From: an uncultured Collinsella sp.
Lineage (GTDB): Bacteria > Actinomycetota > Coriobacteriia > Coriobacteriales > Coriobacteriaceae
Direction: 5' to 3'
DNA length: 64,000 nucleotides
Assembly (NCBI GenBank): GCA_958445065.1
Contig: CAUCQW010000013.1
Span: forward strand, 1-64,000
This document shows, piece by piece, positions 24,737 to 33,987 of this stretch. The translations under genes were made by a program, and so were the position numbers. Under the pieces are notes generated by a model that made no database searches, was not told the origin of the DNA, and saw only the letters and a list, made by a program, of their open reading frames with translations. Positions within the stretch are counted from its first letter, which is position 1. The number at the start of each line of letters is the position of its first letter.

Positions 24737-25135
24737 CTACTTGCCTTTGTGGAAAAGGTTTTTGATAACGGAGGGGATGCTCTTGGCGCCCTTGGCCGTC
24801 ACATCGATAAAGTCGGGCGAACGCACGAGCTTATCCTCGTCGACGTACTTACGGACCGCGCGAAGCGTCTCTTTATCGTCGCGCGTCGAAAACGTAAAGT
24901 GGCCGTTGTCCTTGGTGAAGATAGCAAAACGCGTAATCTTCTTGGTGCCGCGCAAAACCTCGGCGGCAATATAGTCGACCTCGTCCCACGGGATTTGGAT
25001 ATAATCCTCGGGATTACGCTCGTTATAGTACTCAAACGCCTTATTGCCCACCATCACGTTACCGTGACTGGTAAGCCCCATCAGGCAGGTTGCCGGCGTT
25101 GCCAGATCGACCGTGCTGTTCTGAGATTGCGCCAT
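24737..25135 (-). CDS. DUF956-family protein of the mannose PTS operon (ManO-like)
   Basis: 132 residues, soluble, matching the DUF956 family that accompanies mannose-class PTS operons in Gram-positives. Its function is thought to be regulatory but is not established. ATG 25135 with GAGG 5 bases upstream is preferred over an upstream start at 25186, which lies inside the terminator hairpin. It is the last gene after EIIAB-EIIC-EIID, separated from EIID by a terminator-like hairpin that probably lowers its expression. Confidence 0.8.
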   Translation of the reverse strand: MAQSQNSTVDLATPATCLMGLTSHGNVMVGNKAFEYYNERNPEDYIQIPWDEVDYIAAEVLRGTKKITRFAIFTKDNGHFTFSTRDDKETLRAVRKYVDEDKLVRSPDFIDVTAKGAKSIPSVIKNLFHKGK

Positions 25136-25164
25136 ACGCGCCTCGCCCTCCAAATAAAACAATC

Positions 25165-25198
25165 GGACCGCATCCAGTGTACCCACCGGGTGCGGTCC
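25165..25198 (-). terminator. Hairpin between EIID and the DUF956 gene
   Basis: GGACCGCAT pairs with GTGCGGTCC. On the minus strand it is followed by GATTGTTTTATTT. It is probably a partial terminator inside the operon. Confidence 0.6.
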
Positions 25199-25255
25199 GT
25201 TTCAATGGCTCAAAAGCCCTTGCCTAGCAACTCTCGGTCTTAAGCCGAAGCGTGC

Positions 25256-26176
25256 TTACATGAAGCCGCAGACGCGACCGATGATGCCGACGGCGAAGAG
25301 AGCCAGGATGATGACGATCGGGCTGACCTTCTTCTTGAGGAGCTTGCAGACCAGAAGGGTCAGGCACACGGCGGCAAGGCCGGGGATGAGCTGATCGAGG
25401 TTGGCCTGAAGCGTGGTGACCTTCACCGGGTCGAGTGCGTTGGCACCGACAGAGCTGTACATCGTCAATGCTTGCTTGATGCCCTCAGAACCGGCGGGCA
25501 GGTTGGCCCAGTCGATATAGGCGCCAGCAGACTGCGTGACCTTGGAGACGACCGGGGTGAAGGAGATGGACACCCAGCGCTCGACCAGGGCGCCGATGAT
25601 GAACATACCAAGGATGGAAGCACCCTCGGTGACCTTGCCCATCAGACCGCCGGAGAGGTCCTTGGCGATGGAGGAGCCGACCTTGTAGCCAAACTCCTGC
25701 GTGTACCACAGGAAGGCGTAACGGATGATGTTCCACGCGAAGAAGAACAGCAGCGGACCGGCGATGCTGCCGGACAGGGCCAGGGAAGCGCCCAGTGCGC
25801 CCAGAATCGGGCGAAGGGTGAACCAGAAGGCGGGGTCGCCGACGCCGGCGAGCGGGCCCATCATACCGACCTTGACGCCCTGAATGGCGACGTCGTCAAT
25901 CGGAGCACCGTTGGCGCGCTCCTCCTCGAGGGCGAGGGTAACGCCAATGACGGGGGCGGAAACATAGGGGTGGGTGTTATAGAACTCCAGGTGGCGCTTA
26001 AGAGCGGCAATCTGGTCATCCTTGCTGGTGTAGAGCTTCTTGATCGCAGGGATCATTGCGAAGCACCAGCCGCCGTTCTGCATACGCTCGTAGTTCCACG
26101 AGCCCTGAAGGAACTGATGACGGAAGCAAACCTTCTTACGGTCAGCCTTGGTGAGCTGAATCTTGTTCTCTGCCAT
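25256..26176 (-). CDS. manZ: PTS mannose-family transporter subunit IID
   Basis: 306 residues. EIID hallmarks are an N-terminal soluble segment with LQGSWNYERMQNGGW, the conserved VGMMGPLAGVGDPAFW loop, and C-terminal membrane helices. With EIIC it forms the sugar-translocating membrane unit. ATG 26176 with GGGGAG 8 bases upstream is chosen over GTG 26185. It lies 16 bases after EIIC. Confidence 0.93.
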   Translation of the reverse strand: MAENKIQLTKADRKKVCFRHQFLQGSWNYERMQNGGWCFAMIPAIKKLYTSKDDQIAALKRHLEFYNTHPYVSAPVIGVTLALEEERANGAPIDDVAIQGVKVGMMGPLAGVGDPAFWFTLRPILGALGASLALSGSIAGPLLFFFAWNIIRYAFLWYTQEFGYKVGSSIAKDLSGGLMGKVTEGASILGMFIIGALVERWVSISFTPVVSKVTQSAGAYIDWANLPAGSEGIKQALTMYSSVGANALDPVKVTTLQANLDQLIPGLAAVCLTLLVCKLLKKKVSPIVIILALFAVGIIGRVCGFM

Positions 26177-26192
26177 ATGTATCACTCCCCTC

Positions 26193-27011
26193 CTACTCGT
26201 AATCGTTCAGAATGTCGCCGAGCGGGTCACCGGAGCCACCGCCCATGCCGCCACCCTGCTTGGCCAGATCCTTAAGGCCAAGGTAGATGAGGGCAAGGGA
26301 GATGCCGATGAGGCCAAGGGCGATCAGCGTGAGCTGAGGGATGGCAGCAAGGACAAAGCCGAGGATGAAGAACGGCCAGGTCTCCTTGGTGGCCATCATG
26401 TTGATGACCATGGCGTAACCGACGGAAGCGACCATGCCGCCGCCGACAGCCATGCCGCCGGACAGCCAATCGGGCATAGCGTTAAGCGCGTTGGTAACAG
26501 CCTCGGCCGGGATGATGCACAGAAGTACTGCCGGGATGGCGATACGAACACCCTGCATGAGGATGCCGGCGTACTGCCAACGCTCGATGCCGGCGAAGTC
26601 GCCCTTCTCGGCGCAGGCGTCCATGCCGTGAACCATAGCGGTAGCCAGGGTACGGCAGATCATGGTCAGGAACAGACCAGCGACCGACAGCGGGACGGCG
26701 ACGGCGATGGCGGCGGTAACGGCCTTGGCCGAATCGGTGGCGCCACCGTTGAGGGCGAGCACCATGATGATCGAAGAAGCGACCGAGGCCAGAGCGGCGT
26801 CAGGCGCGACGGCGGCGCCGACGTTAGCCCAGCCAAGGGCCATCATCTGGAGCGAACCGCCCAGGAGGATGCCCTCCTGAAGGTGACCGGTTACGAGACC
26901 GATAAGCGTGCATGCCACGAGCGGCTGATGGAACTGGAACTCATCCAGAATGCCTTCCATACCGGCAAGCAACGCGACAATCGCAACAAGCAGAATAGTG
27001 ATTGCAGACAT
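26193..27011 (-). CDS. manY: PTS mannose-family transporter subunit IIC
   Basis: 272 residues, highly hydrophobic, with the sorbose/mannose EIIC pattern (FQFHQPLVACTLIGLVTGH, GGSLQMMALGWANVGAA, PDAALAS). It ends in a Gly-rich hydrophilic tail. It forms the translocation channel with EIID and is the middle gene of the EIIAB-EIIC-EIID operon. Confidence 0.93.
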   Translation of the reverse strand: MSAITILLVAIVALLAGMEGILDEFQFHQPLVACTLIGLVTGHLQEGILLGGSLQMMALGWANVGAAVAPDAALASVASSIIMVLALNGGATDSAKAVTAAIAVAVPLSVAGLFLTMICRTLATAMVHGMDACAEKGDFAGIERWQYAGILMQGVRIAIPAVLLCIIPAEAVTNALNAMPDWLSGGMAVGGGMVASVGYAMVINMMATKETWPFFILGFVLAAIPQLTLIALGLIGISLALIYLGLKDLAKQGGGMGGGSGDPLGDILNDYE

Positions 27012-27029
27012 GTATCGGACCCTCCTTTA

Positions 27030-28019
27030 CTATGCTTGAGCGGCCAGTTCGGCCTTTGCTTTCTTCAACATGGCGTCGAGATCCTCGGAGGAATCCGAAG
27101 GAACCTTGCGGACCTCGAACTTGACGCCCTTGGCCTTGAGAGCCTCGATGGTCTTGACGTCGTCATCGCCCATAGCGACAGCGTTAGTGACGACGACCTT
27201 GCCCTTGGAGTGGGCCATGGAACCGATGTTGGCTTCCTTGATGTCGACGCCGGCCTCGATGGCCCTGAGCAGATCCTGCGGGTTCTCGAACAGCAGCATC
27301 GCCTTGGTGTCGCCAAAGCGCGTGTCCTTGACGACCTCGGCCATCTTCTTGATGGGCACGACGTTGGCATGGACTCCCGGAGGGGCAGCCTGCTCGATCA
27401 TGGTCTTGCGGAGCTCGTCGTGAGCAACGCCGTCGGAGACCACGATGATGCGGTTGGGGTTGATCTGCTTGGTCCACGTGGTGGCCACCTGACCATGCAG
27501 CAGACGCGTGTCGATACGGACGTGGGCGATCTTGATGTGCCCGTCGCCGATCACCGTTCCCGGAGGAATGGCACCCGCAGGAGCAGCGGCGGCCGCAGCC
27601 GGCTTCTTCTCCTCGGGCTCCAGAGACTCGGGCTTGACGCGCACGCCGGCCTTAGCCTCAGTCACGAGATGTTTTGCGATCGCATGTGCAGTGTTCTTTG
27701 CGTCAAAGCGCTGCGAATATGCCTCGATGAGCATAGGCAGGTTGACACCGGTGACGATAGCCCAGGAATCATGGCCCTCGATGAGACCGCTGATCTGGTT
27801 GAAGGGCGTGCCGCCCCACAGATCAACGAGGAAGAGCACCTGCTCCTGGTCCTCGAAGGAAGCGACTGCTTCCTCGACCTTGGCTCGGAAGTCGTCGGGG
27901 CCCATGCTCGGCTCGAGCGAGACCACGGCTACAGACGGCTGATCGCCAAAGACCATCGAGCCCGTCTGCTTGATTCCAGCCGCCAAGTCACCATGGCTAG
28001 CAAGAACAATACTTACCAT
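27030..28019 (-). CDS. manX: PTS mannose-family EIIAB fusion
   Basis: About 329 residues. The IIA domain (1-130) carries the phosphorylated His in ASHGDLA. An Ala/Pro/Glu-rich linker (about 137-160) leads to the IIB domain with RLLHGQVA, the second phospho-His. It receives phosphate from HPr and passes it to the incoming sugar. ATG 28019 with GGAGG 7 bases upstream is chosen over the adjacent GTG. It heads the operon and has a long regulated leader region. Confidence 0.93.
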   Translation of the reverse strand: MVSIVLASHGDLAAGIKQTGSMVFGDQPSVAVVSLEPSMGPDDFRAKVEEAVASFEDQEQVLFLVDLWGGTPFNQISGLIEGHDSWAIVTGVNLPMLIEAYSQRFDAKNTAHAIAKHLVTEAKAGVRVKPESLEPEEKKPAAAAAAPAGAIPPGTVIGDGHIKIAHVRIDTRLLHGQVATTWTKQINPNRIIVVSDGVAHDELRKTMIEQAAPPGVHANVVPIKKMAEVVKDTRFGDTKAMLLFENPQDLLRAIEAGVDIKEANIGSMAHSKGKVVVTNAVAMGDDDVKTIEALKAKGVKFEVRKVPSDSSEDLDAMLKKAKAELAAQA

Positions 28020-28050
28020 CACATAACCTCCTTTTTGTCTACGTAATTCC

Positions 28051-28295
28051 TACACGACAGTTATGGAGTATAGCTGCAAATACAGCAGAATTGTTTGAAA
28101 AACTGCAAAAGGTAGCATTATTTGTTTAAACGTCTTAATTTGTTACAAGTTGATTACATTCCAGCATCATTGGCTGATCTGCCGCTGATAACTGATACCC
28201 AACCAATACTTACACGACGGATATGCGCATGCTGTCATTATTACCGCTTTTAAACAGATGCAAACGTGCTGAGACCGAGGCTATTTCGTTTAAAC
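28051..28295. promoter_or_regulatory. Repeated motifs upstream of the mannose PTS operon
   Basis: Two TACACGACrGwTATG copies (28051-28065 and 28211-28225, 160 bp apart) and two GTTTAAAC palindromes (28134-28141 and 28288-28295), with near-copies between, lie in the 403-bp gap upstream of EIIAB. The DNA is AT-rich compared with its surroundings. They are candidate operators or activator sites; the regulator is not evident nearby. Confidence 0.5.
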
Positions 28296-28343
28296 AGCTA
28301 TGCCTTGACTAATGGCGAGCGATATGCTCTAGCAAAGTAGTTA

Positions 28344-28414
28344 TTGGGGACGTTCTTAAATGGCTAGTCATTGGGGACGTTCTTTTTCGACTAGTCGTTT
28401 AAGAACGTCCCCAA
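28344..28414. repeat. Intergenic palindrome, 17-bp arms (GGGGAC type)
   Basis: TTGGGGACGTTCTTAAA (28344-28360) pairs with TTTAAGAACGTCCCCAA (28398-28414). A second ATTGGGGACGTTCTT copy lies in the loop, as do the half-arms CTAGTC and GACTAG. The palindrome separates the PTS leader from the hypA 3' end. Confidence 0.75.
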
Positions 28415-28422
28415 CGACTAAG

Positions 28423-28851
28423 TTAGGCGATGTGGAGGGGGTTGGCGGCGTCGACGGCATCGGGGGCATCGGATAGGCCGTCGGGGGCAGCGTCTGTCGG
28501 GTCCTCGTCGGAGGTCTCGATCTGCTTGATCATGACCTCCTGGCCCTGCAGCAGATAGGTCTCGCCGCTACCGCAATGGGGGCAGGTCTTGCCGTGCTCG
28601 ACCGTCGCGTAGTCGCAGCCGCACGCCTCGCAATGCGTCACGGCCTCGACAGGCTCCACAATAAGCTCCGCGCCCTGCGTGATAGGCTTTTTATCTGCCG
28701 CCCAGCGCCAAGCATCAAGCAGCAGATCGGGAACGACGCCCGAGACCTCGCCCAGGAGCAGCGTCACGCTCGAAACGCGACTCACGCCATTGGCGCGCGC
28801 CACATTCTCGACATCACGAATGATGTGATAAACAATCCCGATCTCGTGCAC
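28423..28851 (-). CDS. hypA: Hydrogenase/urease nickel incorporation protein HypA
   Basis: 142 residues. It starts MHE (His2 and Glu3 are the nickel-site residues of HypA) and has the zinc site C-x2-C (CEACGC) and C-x2-C (CPHCG). A ~35-residue acidic tail exceeds the family norm. It starts with GTG preceded by AAGGA. HypA delivers nickel to [NiFe]-hydrogenase or urease maturation. No other hyp or hydrogenase gene is in this window, so it is separated from its partners. Confidence 0.9.
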   Translation of the reverse strand: MHEIGIVYHIIRDVENVARANGVSRVSSVTLLLGEVSGVVPDLLLDAWRWAADKKPITQGAELIVEPVEAVTHCEACGCDYATVEHGKTCPHCGSGETYLLQGQEVMIKQIETSDEDPTDAAPDGLSDAPDAVDAANPLHIA

Positions 28852-29045
28852 TTTTAATTCCTTCCGCCGTTCTACCGAACGGCGGTCGGCTTGACGCTGC
28901 GCGAGCCCCAGACGGGCGATCTGCCTTTCAATCGTCGGGCATGGGCAAAAGCCCTATGCCCTCCTCTTTCAAGGCACCTCGCCACGCCTGGGACTCGCTC
29001 GCTGTCCAACCGCTCTCTGCGCCGTTCTCCTGCTTGTTGCGTTTC

Positions 29046-31823
29046 TTACTTCTTCCCGAATTTGATCTTAATGGCGCGCTTGAGCGCGTACTTGCCCAGG
29101 CTTGGGAGCTTTTGCTCGTATTTAACCATCGTTGAGCACTCGGGGCGGTCGCGATCCAGATGGATGGCGTCGAACGCGCACTTGGTGGTGCACAGACCGC
29201 AGCCAATACACTTGTTGGGGTCGACGATCGAGGCGCCGCAGCCCAGGCAGCGAGCGGTCTCGGCGCGCACCTGTTCCTCGGTAAAGGTCTCGACGTACTC
29301 GCTAAACGGCGCGGCCTTCTCGCGTTCGCGGTCCACATGCGCAACCTCGCGGCTCGCGTTGTCGTAGCTTTCGATCACGGCATCGTCGCGGTCAAGCGCG
29401 GTGTAGCGGCGCTGGTTGCGGCCGATGGTGAGCGTGGAGCCCGGCTGCACAAAGCGATGGATGGACACCGCGGCCTCGTGACCGGCGGCAATGGCATCGA
29501 TGGCAAAGCTGGGGCCAGTGTAGACGTCGCCGCCCACAAAGATGTCGGGCTCGGCGGTCTGGTACGTCTGCGGATCGGCAAGGGCACCCTGGCCGCGGCC
29601 GAGCTCCACCTTGGAGCCAGCCAGCAGGTCGCCCCACACAATGGACTGGCCAATCGACATGACGACACGGTCGGCATCGACACGGCGCAAGTCGTTCTCG
29701 TCATACTCGGGCGCAAAACGGCCCTCGTCGTCAACGACACGCGTGCAGCGCTTGAAGGTGATACCGCACACACGACCGGCCTCGTCCAGGTGAATCTCCT
29801 TGGGGCCCCAGCCGCAGCTAATGTGCGCGCCGTCCTCAATGGCCTCGCGACGCTCCTCCTCGCTGGCAGGCATCTGGGCCTCGCTCTCCAGGCAGAACAT
29901 CTCAACGTGCTCGGAACCCAGACGGCAGGCGTTGCGCGCGACGTCGATGGCCACGTTGCCGCCGCCCACCACGATGGTGCGCCCGGGCAGCGCGTCGATC
30001 TTGCCGCTGTTAACCTCGCGAAGGAAGTCGACGGCCACGGTCACATCCTCGGCATCCTCGCCCGGAATGCCGGCAAGGCGGCCGCCCTGGCAGCCAATGG
30101 CCACGTAGAAGGCCTTAAAGCCCTGCGCGCGCAGCTCGTCGAGCGTCACGTCGCGACCGACTTCCACGCCATAGCGGAACTCGGCACCCATCAGGCGAAT
30201 GACCTCGACCTCGGCCTCGATAACATCCTTCTGCAGCTTAAAGCTGGGAATGCCGTAGGTGAGCATGCCGCCCGGGCGCTCGTTTTTCTCGAACACGACG
30301 GGCTTGTAGCCCTTCTCGGCCAGGTAGAAAGCGCAGGACAGGCCGGCCGGACCGGCGCCGATGATGGCGATCTTCTGGTCGAAGCCGCCGGCACGCGTCG
30401 GGGTCACCACTGGCGGGACATAGCGAGTCGCGGCATCCAGATCGCGCTGGGCGATAAACTTCTTGACCTCATCGATAGCCACGGCCTCGTCCACGCGACC
30501 GCGGGTGCAGGCATCCTCGCAGCGGCGGTTGCACACACGGCCGCAGATAGCGGGCAGCGGGTTCTCGCGCTTGATGAGCGCCAGAGCCTCGTCGTAGCGG
30601 CCCTGCGCCGCAAGCTTTAAGTAGCCCTGAACGGCAACGTGAGCGGGACAAGCCGTCTTGCAGGGCGCGGTGCCAGACTCGTGCGTCTCGATGCGGTTGT
30701 CGTTGCGGTAGTTGGGCGACCACTTGGTGTGATCCCACTTGGTGGCATCGGGCAGCTCCTGGCGCGGATACTCGGGCACGCGGCCGCCGGCCTTTTTGCT
30801 GCAGAGCTTCTGGCCCAGTTTGGCGGCGCCGGCCGGACACACCTCAACGCAGCGACCGCAGGCCACGCACTTGTCCTTCTCGACCTTGGCGACATAGGCT
30901 GAGCGCGACAGGTTGGGCGTGTTGAACAGCTGCGAAGTGCGCAGGGCGTAGCACACGTTGACGTTGCAGTTGCAGATGGCGAAGATTTTGTTCTCACCGT
31001 CGATGTTGGTGATCTGGTGCACAAAGCCGTTGTCCTCGGCCTGGCGCAGGATGTCGTAGACCTCCTCGCGCGTCACATAATGGCCGCGGTCGGTCTCGAC
31101 CACGTAGTCGGCCATATCGCCCACGGCGATGCACCAATCGGCCGGGTCGTCGGCGCAGCCCTCTCCCATCACGCGACGGCTCGCGCGGCAGCTGCAGGTG
31201 CTGGCGGCATACTTACCCTCGTATTTGTCGAGCCAATGCTCGATATGCTCGATCGGCACCGAGGTGCTCGCAGCATCGATGGCCTTCTCGACCGGAATGA
31301 CATGCATGCCAATGCCGGCACCGCCGGGCGGCACCATCGGCGTGGCCTTGGACAGCGGCCCCTTGGACGCCTGCTCAAAGAACTTGGCATAGACCGGATG
31401 CTCCTCGAGCTGGCTCACGCGCATGTTGAGGAACTCGGCGGAACCCGGCACCAGCATGGGCAGCACCCACTGCTTGGCGCGCTCGGGGTTTTCCCAGTTG
31501 TACTCGAGCAGACCCGTGTAGCTCATGTCGTCGAGCATTTTTTCGATATCGGCCTCGGGCATGCCGGTGAGCTTGACCATCTCGGGCAGCGTATAGGGAC
31601 GGCGCATCTTCATCTTGCAGAGCACTTCGGCCTGCTCGTCGGTTGCGGCCTCGGCAAACGACCAGTACTCGTAGCCCAGCAGCTCGTCGCGGTGCAACAG
31701 GCGGTTGGTGCAGTGCTCACACAGTTTGACGATGGCCTCGCGCGGATGCTCCGGTATCGGCGGCACAAACTCCGCACCGATATCGGGCTCGGTGTAACTA
31801 ATCCCCGGTCCGTTGAGAATCAT
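29046..31823 (-). CDS. Multi-domain FeS/FAD oxidoreductase (GltD-like core with two ferredoxin regions)
   Basis: 925 residues. The N-terminal ~300 residues are Cys-rich (CSCRASRR, CNCNVNVC) with a winged-helix-like part. A ferredoxin motif CVACGRCVEVCP follows (319-330). A GltD-like region with CGRVCNRRCEDAC and the FAD loop GAGPAG (489-494) comes next, then a pyridine-nucleotide site GGGNVAID and a C-terminal ferredoxin domain (CLGCG, CIGCGLCTTKC). It could pass electrons between NAD(P)H, flavin and FeS clusters; the physiological substrate is unclear. It is divergent from a TetR regulator that probably controls it. Confidence 0.85.
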   Translation of the reverse strand: MILNGPGISYTEPDIGAEFVPPIPEHPREAIVKLCEHCTNRLLHRDELLGYEYWSFAEAATDEQAEVLCKMKMRRPYTLPEMVKLTGMPEADIEKMLDDMSYTGLLEYNWENPERAKQWVLPMLVPGSAEFLNMRVSQLEEHPVYAKFFEQASKGPLSKATPMVPPGGAGIGMHVIPVEKAIDAASTSVPIEHIEHWLDKYEGKYAASTCSCRASRRVMGEGCADDPADWCIAVGDMADYVVETDRGHYVTREEVYDILRQAEDNGFVHQITNIDGENKIFAICNCNVNVCYALRTSQLFNTPNLSRSAYVAKVEKDKCVACGRCVEVCPAGAAKLGQKLCSKKAGGRVPEYPRQELPDATKWDHTKWSPNYRNDNRIETHESGTAPCKTACPAHVAVQGYLKLAAQGRYDEALALIKRENPLPAICGRVCNRRCEDACTRGRVDEAVAIDEVKKFIAQRDLDAATRYVPPVVTPTRAGGFDQKIAIIGAGPAGLSCAFYLAEKGYKPVVFEKNERPGGMLTYGIPSFKLQKDVIEAEVEVIRLMGAEFRYGVEVGRDVTLDELRAQGFKAFYVAIGCQGGRLAGIPGEDAEDVTVAVDFLREVNSGKIDALPGRTIVVGGGNVAIDVARNACRLGSEHVEMFCLESEAQMPASEEERREAIEDGAHISCGWGPKEIHLDEAGRVCGITFKRCTRVVDDEGRFAPEYDENDLRRVDADRVVMSIGQSIVWGDLLAGSKVELGRGQGALADPQTYQTAEPDIFVGGDVYTGPSFAIDAIAAGHEAAVSIHRFVQPGSTLTIGRNQRRYTALDRDDAVIESYDNASREVAHVDREREKAAPFSEYVETFTEEQVRAETARCLGCGASIVDPNKCIGCGLCTTKCAFDAIHLDRDRPECSTMVKYEQKLPSLGKYALKRAIKIKFGKK

Positions 31824-31910
31824 AGTCGTCCCTTCTCTTGCCGCAGCCTGGCAGGCACGCAGCGCCCCTCTTTGTACGGGCTCGACATGCTCCCACGCCG
31901 TTCACCCGTT

Positions 31911-31956
31911 ATTGTTGACATTGTGTCAAAAACAGTATTGACGAACCGTCAACAAT
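31911..31956. promoter_or_regulatory. Probable TetR operator in the divergent promoter region
   Basis: TTGACGAACCGTCAA (31938-31952) is a 6-bp-arm palindrome. ATTGTTGAC (31911-31919) and GTCAACAAT (31948-31956) form a wider pair. Related half-sites (GCGAACGGTCAG) continue to about 31975. It lies between the oxidoreductase and tetR genes. Confidence 0.6.
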
Positions 31957-32011
31957 ATTCAAGACTGTTAGGCGAACGGTCAGGCTCAAACGGATGAAAG
32001 GCGGCAAACAC

Positions 32012-32674
32012 ATGAGCAGTAACGCAGCGAACACCTCTGTGGCCGACGCCGTCCCCGCGCCCGACAGCACGGCAAAGCGCTTGACGGGCGACGAACGCCG
32101 TCGCGAGATCCTCGATGCCGTGCGCACCGTGAGCTCCGAGCTGGGCGTGTCTCATCTATCTGTCTCGGCCGTGACCAAGCGAGCCGGCTGCACGCGCTCG
32201 CTGTTCTACCACTACTTCGCCGATATGGACGCCGCCGTCACCGCCGTGATGGACGAAGCGATCGACGGTTTTATCGCCGAGCTCGAGCAGTGGAACGCCA
32301 GCCGCACGGTTGGCGACATCGAAGGCGCACTCGACACCGTCGCCCCACTCTTTAAGCACCTGGTCGTGAGCGGCCACGAGCTGCCAAGCACGCTCACCTC
32401 GAGCAGCGGCGCGCTCTACGGCGGCTTTTTGCACAACGTGGTCCAGCGCGTGGCGCAGTATATCTGCGACACCACCGTGGTGGATTTTGTCGCCCATCAT
32501 GAGCTACGCATCGACCATGTCTACGAGACGTTCTACACCCTCATCATGGGACTGTTGATGTATATCCGCACGCACCCCGATGTGCCCGACGAGACGGTCA
32601 AGGAGATTATCGCCTCGACGCTCCACATCGAGGGCTATACCGCCAAGTATCCGGAGCGCAAGCCCCAGAACTGA
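32012..32674 (+). CDS. TetR/AcrR-family transcriptional regulator
   Basis: 220 residues. After a ~25-residue variable start comes the TetR HTH (RREILDAVRTVSSELGVSHL followed by TKRAGCTRSLFYHYFADMDA). The C-terminal helical domain is unique to the subgroup. ATG 32012 with GAAAGGCGG 7 bases upstream is chosen over ATG 31994. It is divergent from the FeS/FAD oxidoreductase and upstream of the DUF5692 gene; it may regulate both. Confidence 0.88.
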   Translation: MSSNAANTSVADAVPAPDSTAKRLTGDERRREILDAVRTVSSELGVSHLSVSAVTKRAGCTRSLFYHYFADMDAAVTAVMDEAIDGFIAELEQWNASRTVGDIEGALDTVAPLFKHLVVSGHELPSTLTSSSGALYGGFLHNVVQRVAQYICDTTVVDFVAHHELRIDHVYETFYTLIMGLLMYIRTHPDVPDETVKEIIASTLHIEGYTAKYPERKPQN

Positions 32675-32737
32675 CGACATTTGGCCAAACTGCCCGCGAT
32701 CAGAAGAGGGGCCGCGGGCGTGTGAAAGGAGAGCAGC

Positions 32738-33745
32738 ATGCTGTTCGATGTTTGGGGTAGCGATACCCTTATCCACTGGGCCGGCTGGGCCATGGTCTTT
32801 ATTGGCCTCATCGTGCTCAACGAGGTCGGCCGCCGCACCAAGCTGGGCGCGGCAATCATCTTTGGCGTGGCTCCGCTGGCCATGACCATCTATTGCGTCG
32901 CCATCGCCGTCGGCGTTTCGCAGGGTGCCGAGTGGGCGCTCACCAACCCCACTCACGTGTACCAGAACAGCTGGTTCCACTACGCCAAGGTGTACGCGGC
33001 GCTGGCCGGTTGCTGGGGCTTCATTGCCATTAAGTACCAGTGGGGCAAGATCGGCAAGGCGCATTGGTTCCGTGCATGGCCGTTTGTGATCGTCGCCATC
33101 AACATCATGATCGCCGTCGTGTCCGACTTCGAGAGCGCCTATCACTTCTTTGTCCTGGGCCAGTCCACCTGGGTCACCTCCGAGGGTGCCACGCAGCTTG
33201 CCGGCTGGAACAACGTGTTCAACGGCATCGCCGGTCTCATCAACATCTTCTGCATGACCGGCTGGTGGAGCGTCTACGCCTCCGAGGATCAGACCGACAT
33301 GTTGTGGCCCGACATGACTTGGGTCTACATCATCGCCTACGATATCTGGAACTTCTGCTACACCTACAACTGCCTGCCCACCCACTCCTGGTTCTGCGGC
33401 TTTGCGCTGCTGCTGGCGCCCACCGTCGCCGCCTTTATCTGGAACAAGGGCGGCTGGATCCAGAACCGCGCCTTTACGCTTGCTATTTGGTGCATGTTTG
33501 CCCAGGTGTTCCCGTACTTCCAGGAGGAGTCCATCTTTGTGACCCACTCCACGCTCGACCCCGGCGCCGCCACCGCGGTCTCGATCGCCGCACTGGTCGC
33601 CAACATCGCCGCGATCATCTACATCGCCTACCGCGCCAAGAAGCTCGGCCGCAATCCCTACAAGCAGGATGTCTTTGAGGGCACCAGCGATTGGGAGAAG
33701 GCTACCGCTCGCCGCGCCAAGGTGGATTACGCACACGCCGAGTAA
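32738..33745 (+). CDS. DUF5692-family multi-pass membrane protein
   Basis: 335 residues with roughly eight to nine membrane helices and many conserved Trp residues (for example WAGWAMVF, NSWFHYAKVY, DIWNFCYTYN). The pattern agrees with the DUF5692 family of Coriobacteria and other gut anaerobes, which has no known function. GAAAGGAGAG precedes the ATG. It may be co-transcribed with tetR (63-bp gap) and ends at a strong terminator. Confidence 0.75.
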   Translation: MLFDVWGSDTLIHWAGWAMVFIGLIVLNEVGRRTKLGAAIIFGVAPLAMTIYCVAIAVGVSQGAEWALTNPTHVYQNSWFHYAKVYAALAGCWGFIAIKYQWGKIGKAHWFRAWPFVIVAINIMIAVVSDFESAYHFFVLGQSTWVTSEGATQLAGWNNVFNGIAGLINIFCMTGWWSVYASEDQTDMLWPDMTWVYIIAYDIWNFCYTYNCLPTHSWFCGFALLLAPTVAAFIWNKGGWIQNRAFTLAIWCMFAQVFPYFQEESIFVTHSTLDPGAATAVSIAALVANIAAIIYIAYRAKKLGRNPYKQDVFEGTSDWEKATARRAKVDYAHAE

Positions 33746-33813
33746 CGCGCTCGCTGCCGTCCGCATTTGGATGTAGGCGCGTCTCTTTGGCTCCGTAATC
33801 TCGCGTTATGCGC

Positions 33814-33855
33814 AGCCCCCGGAAAGCAATTCGTTTGCTTTCCGGGGGCTTTTTG
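33814..33855 (+). terminator. Rho-independent terminator after the DUF5692 gene
   Basis: A 15-bp perfect stem (AGCCCCCGGAAAGCA / TGCTTTCCGGGGGCT) followed by TTTTTGC. Confidence 0.93.
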
Positions 33856-33987
33856 CTGTCGCGCGTGCATTCATGCACATATTCACAATGTATCGCGCAG
33901 ATAAAATCGAATTTCCGACTGCACGCCAGCTCTATGTGACCTTAATTTTGGGTACATTGTTGTCCCGATATTGAGCTTGGGGGATAT

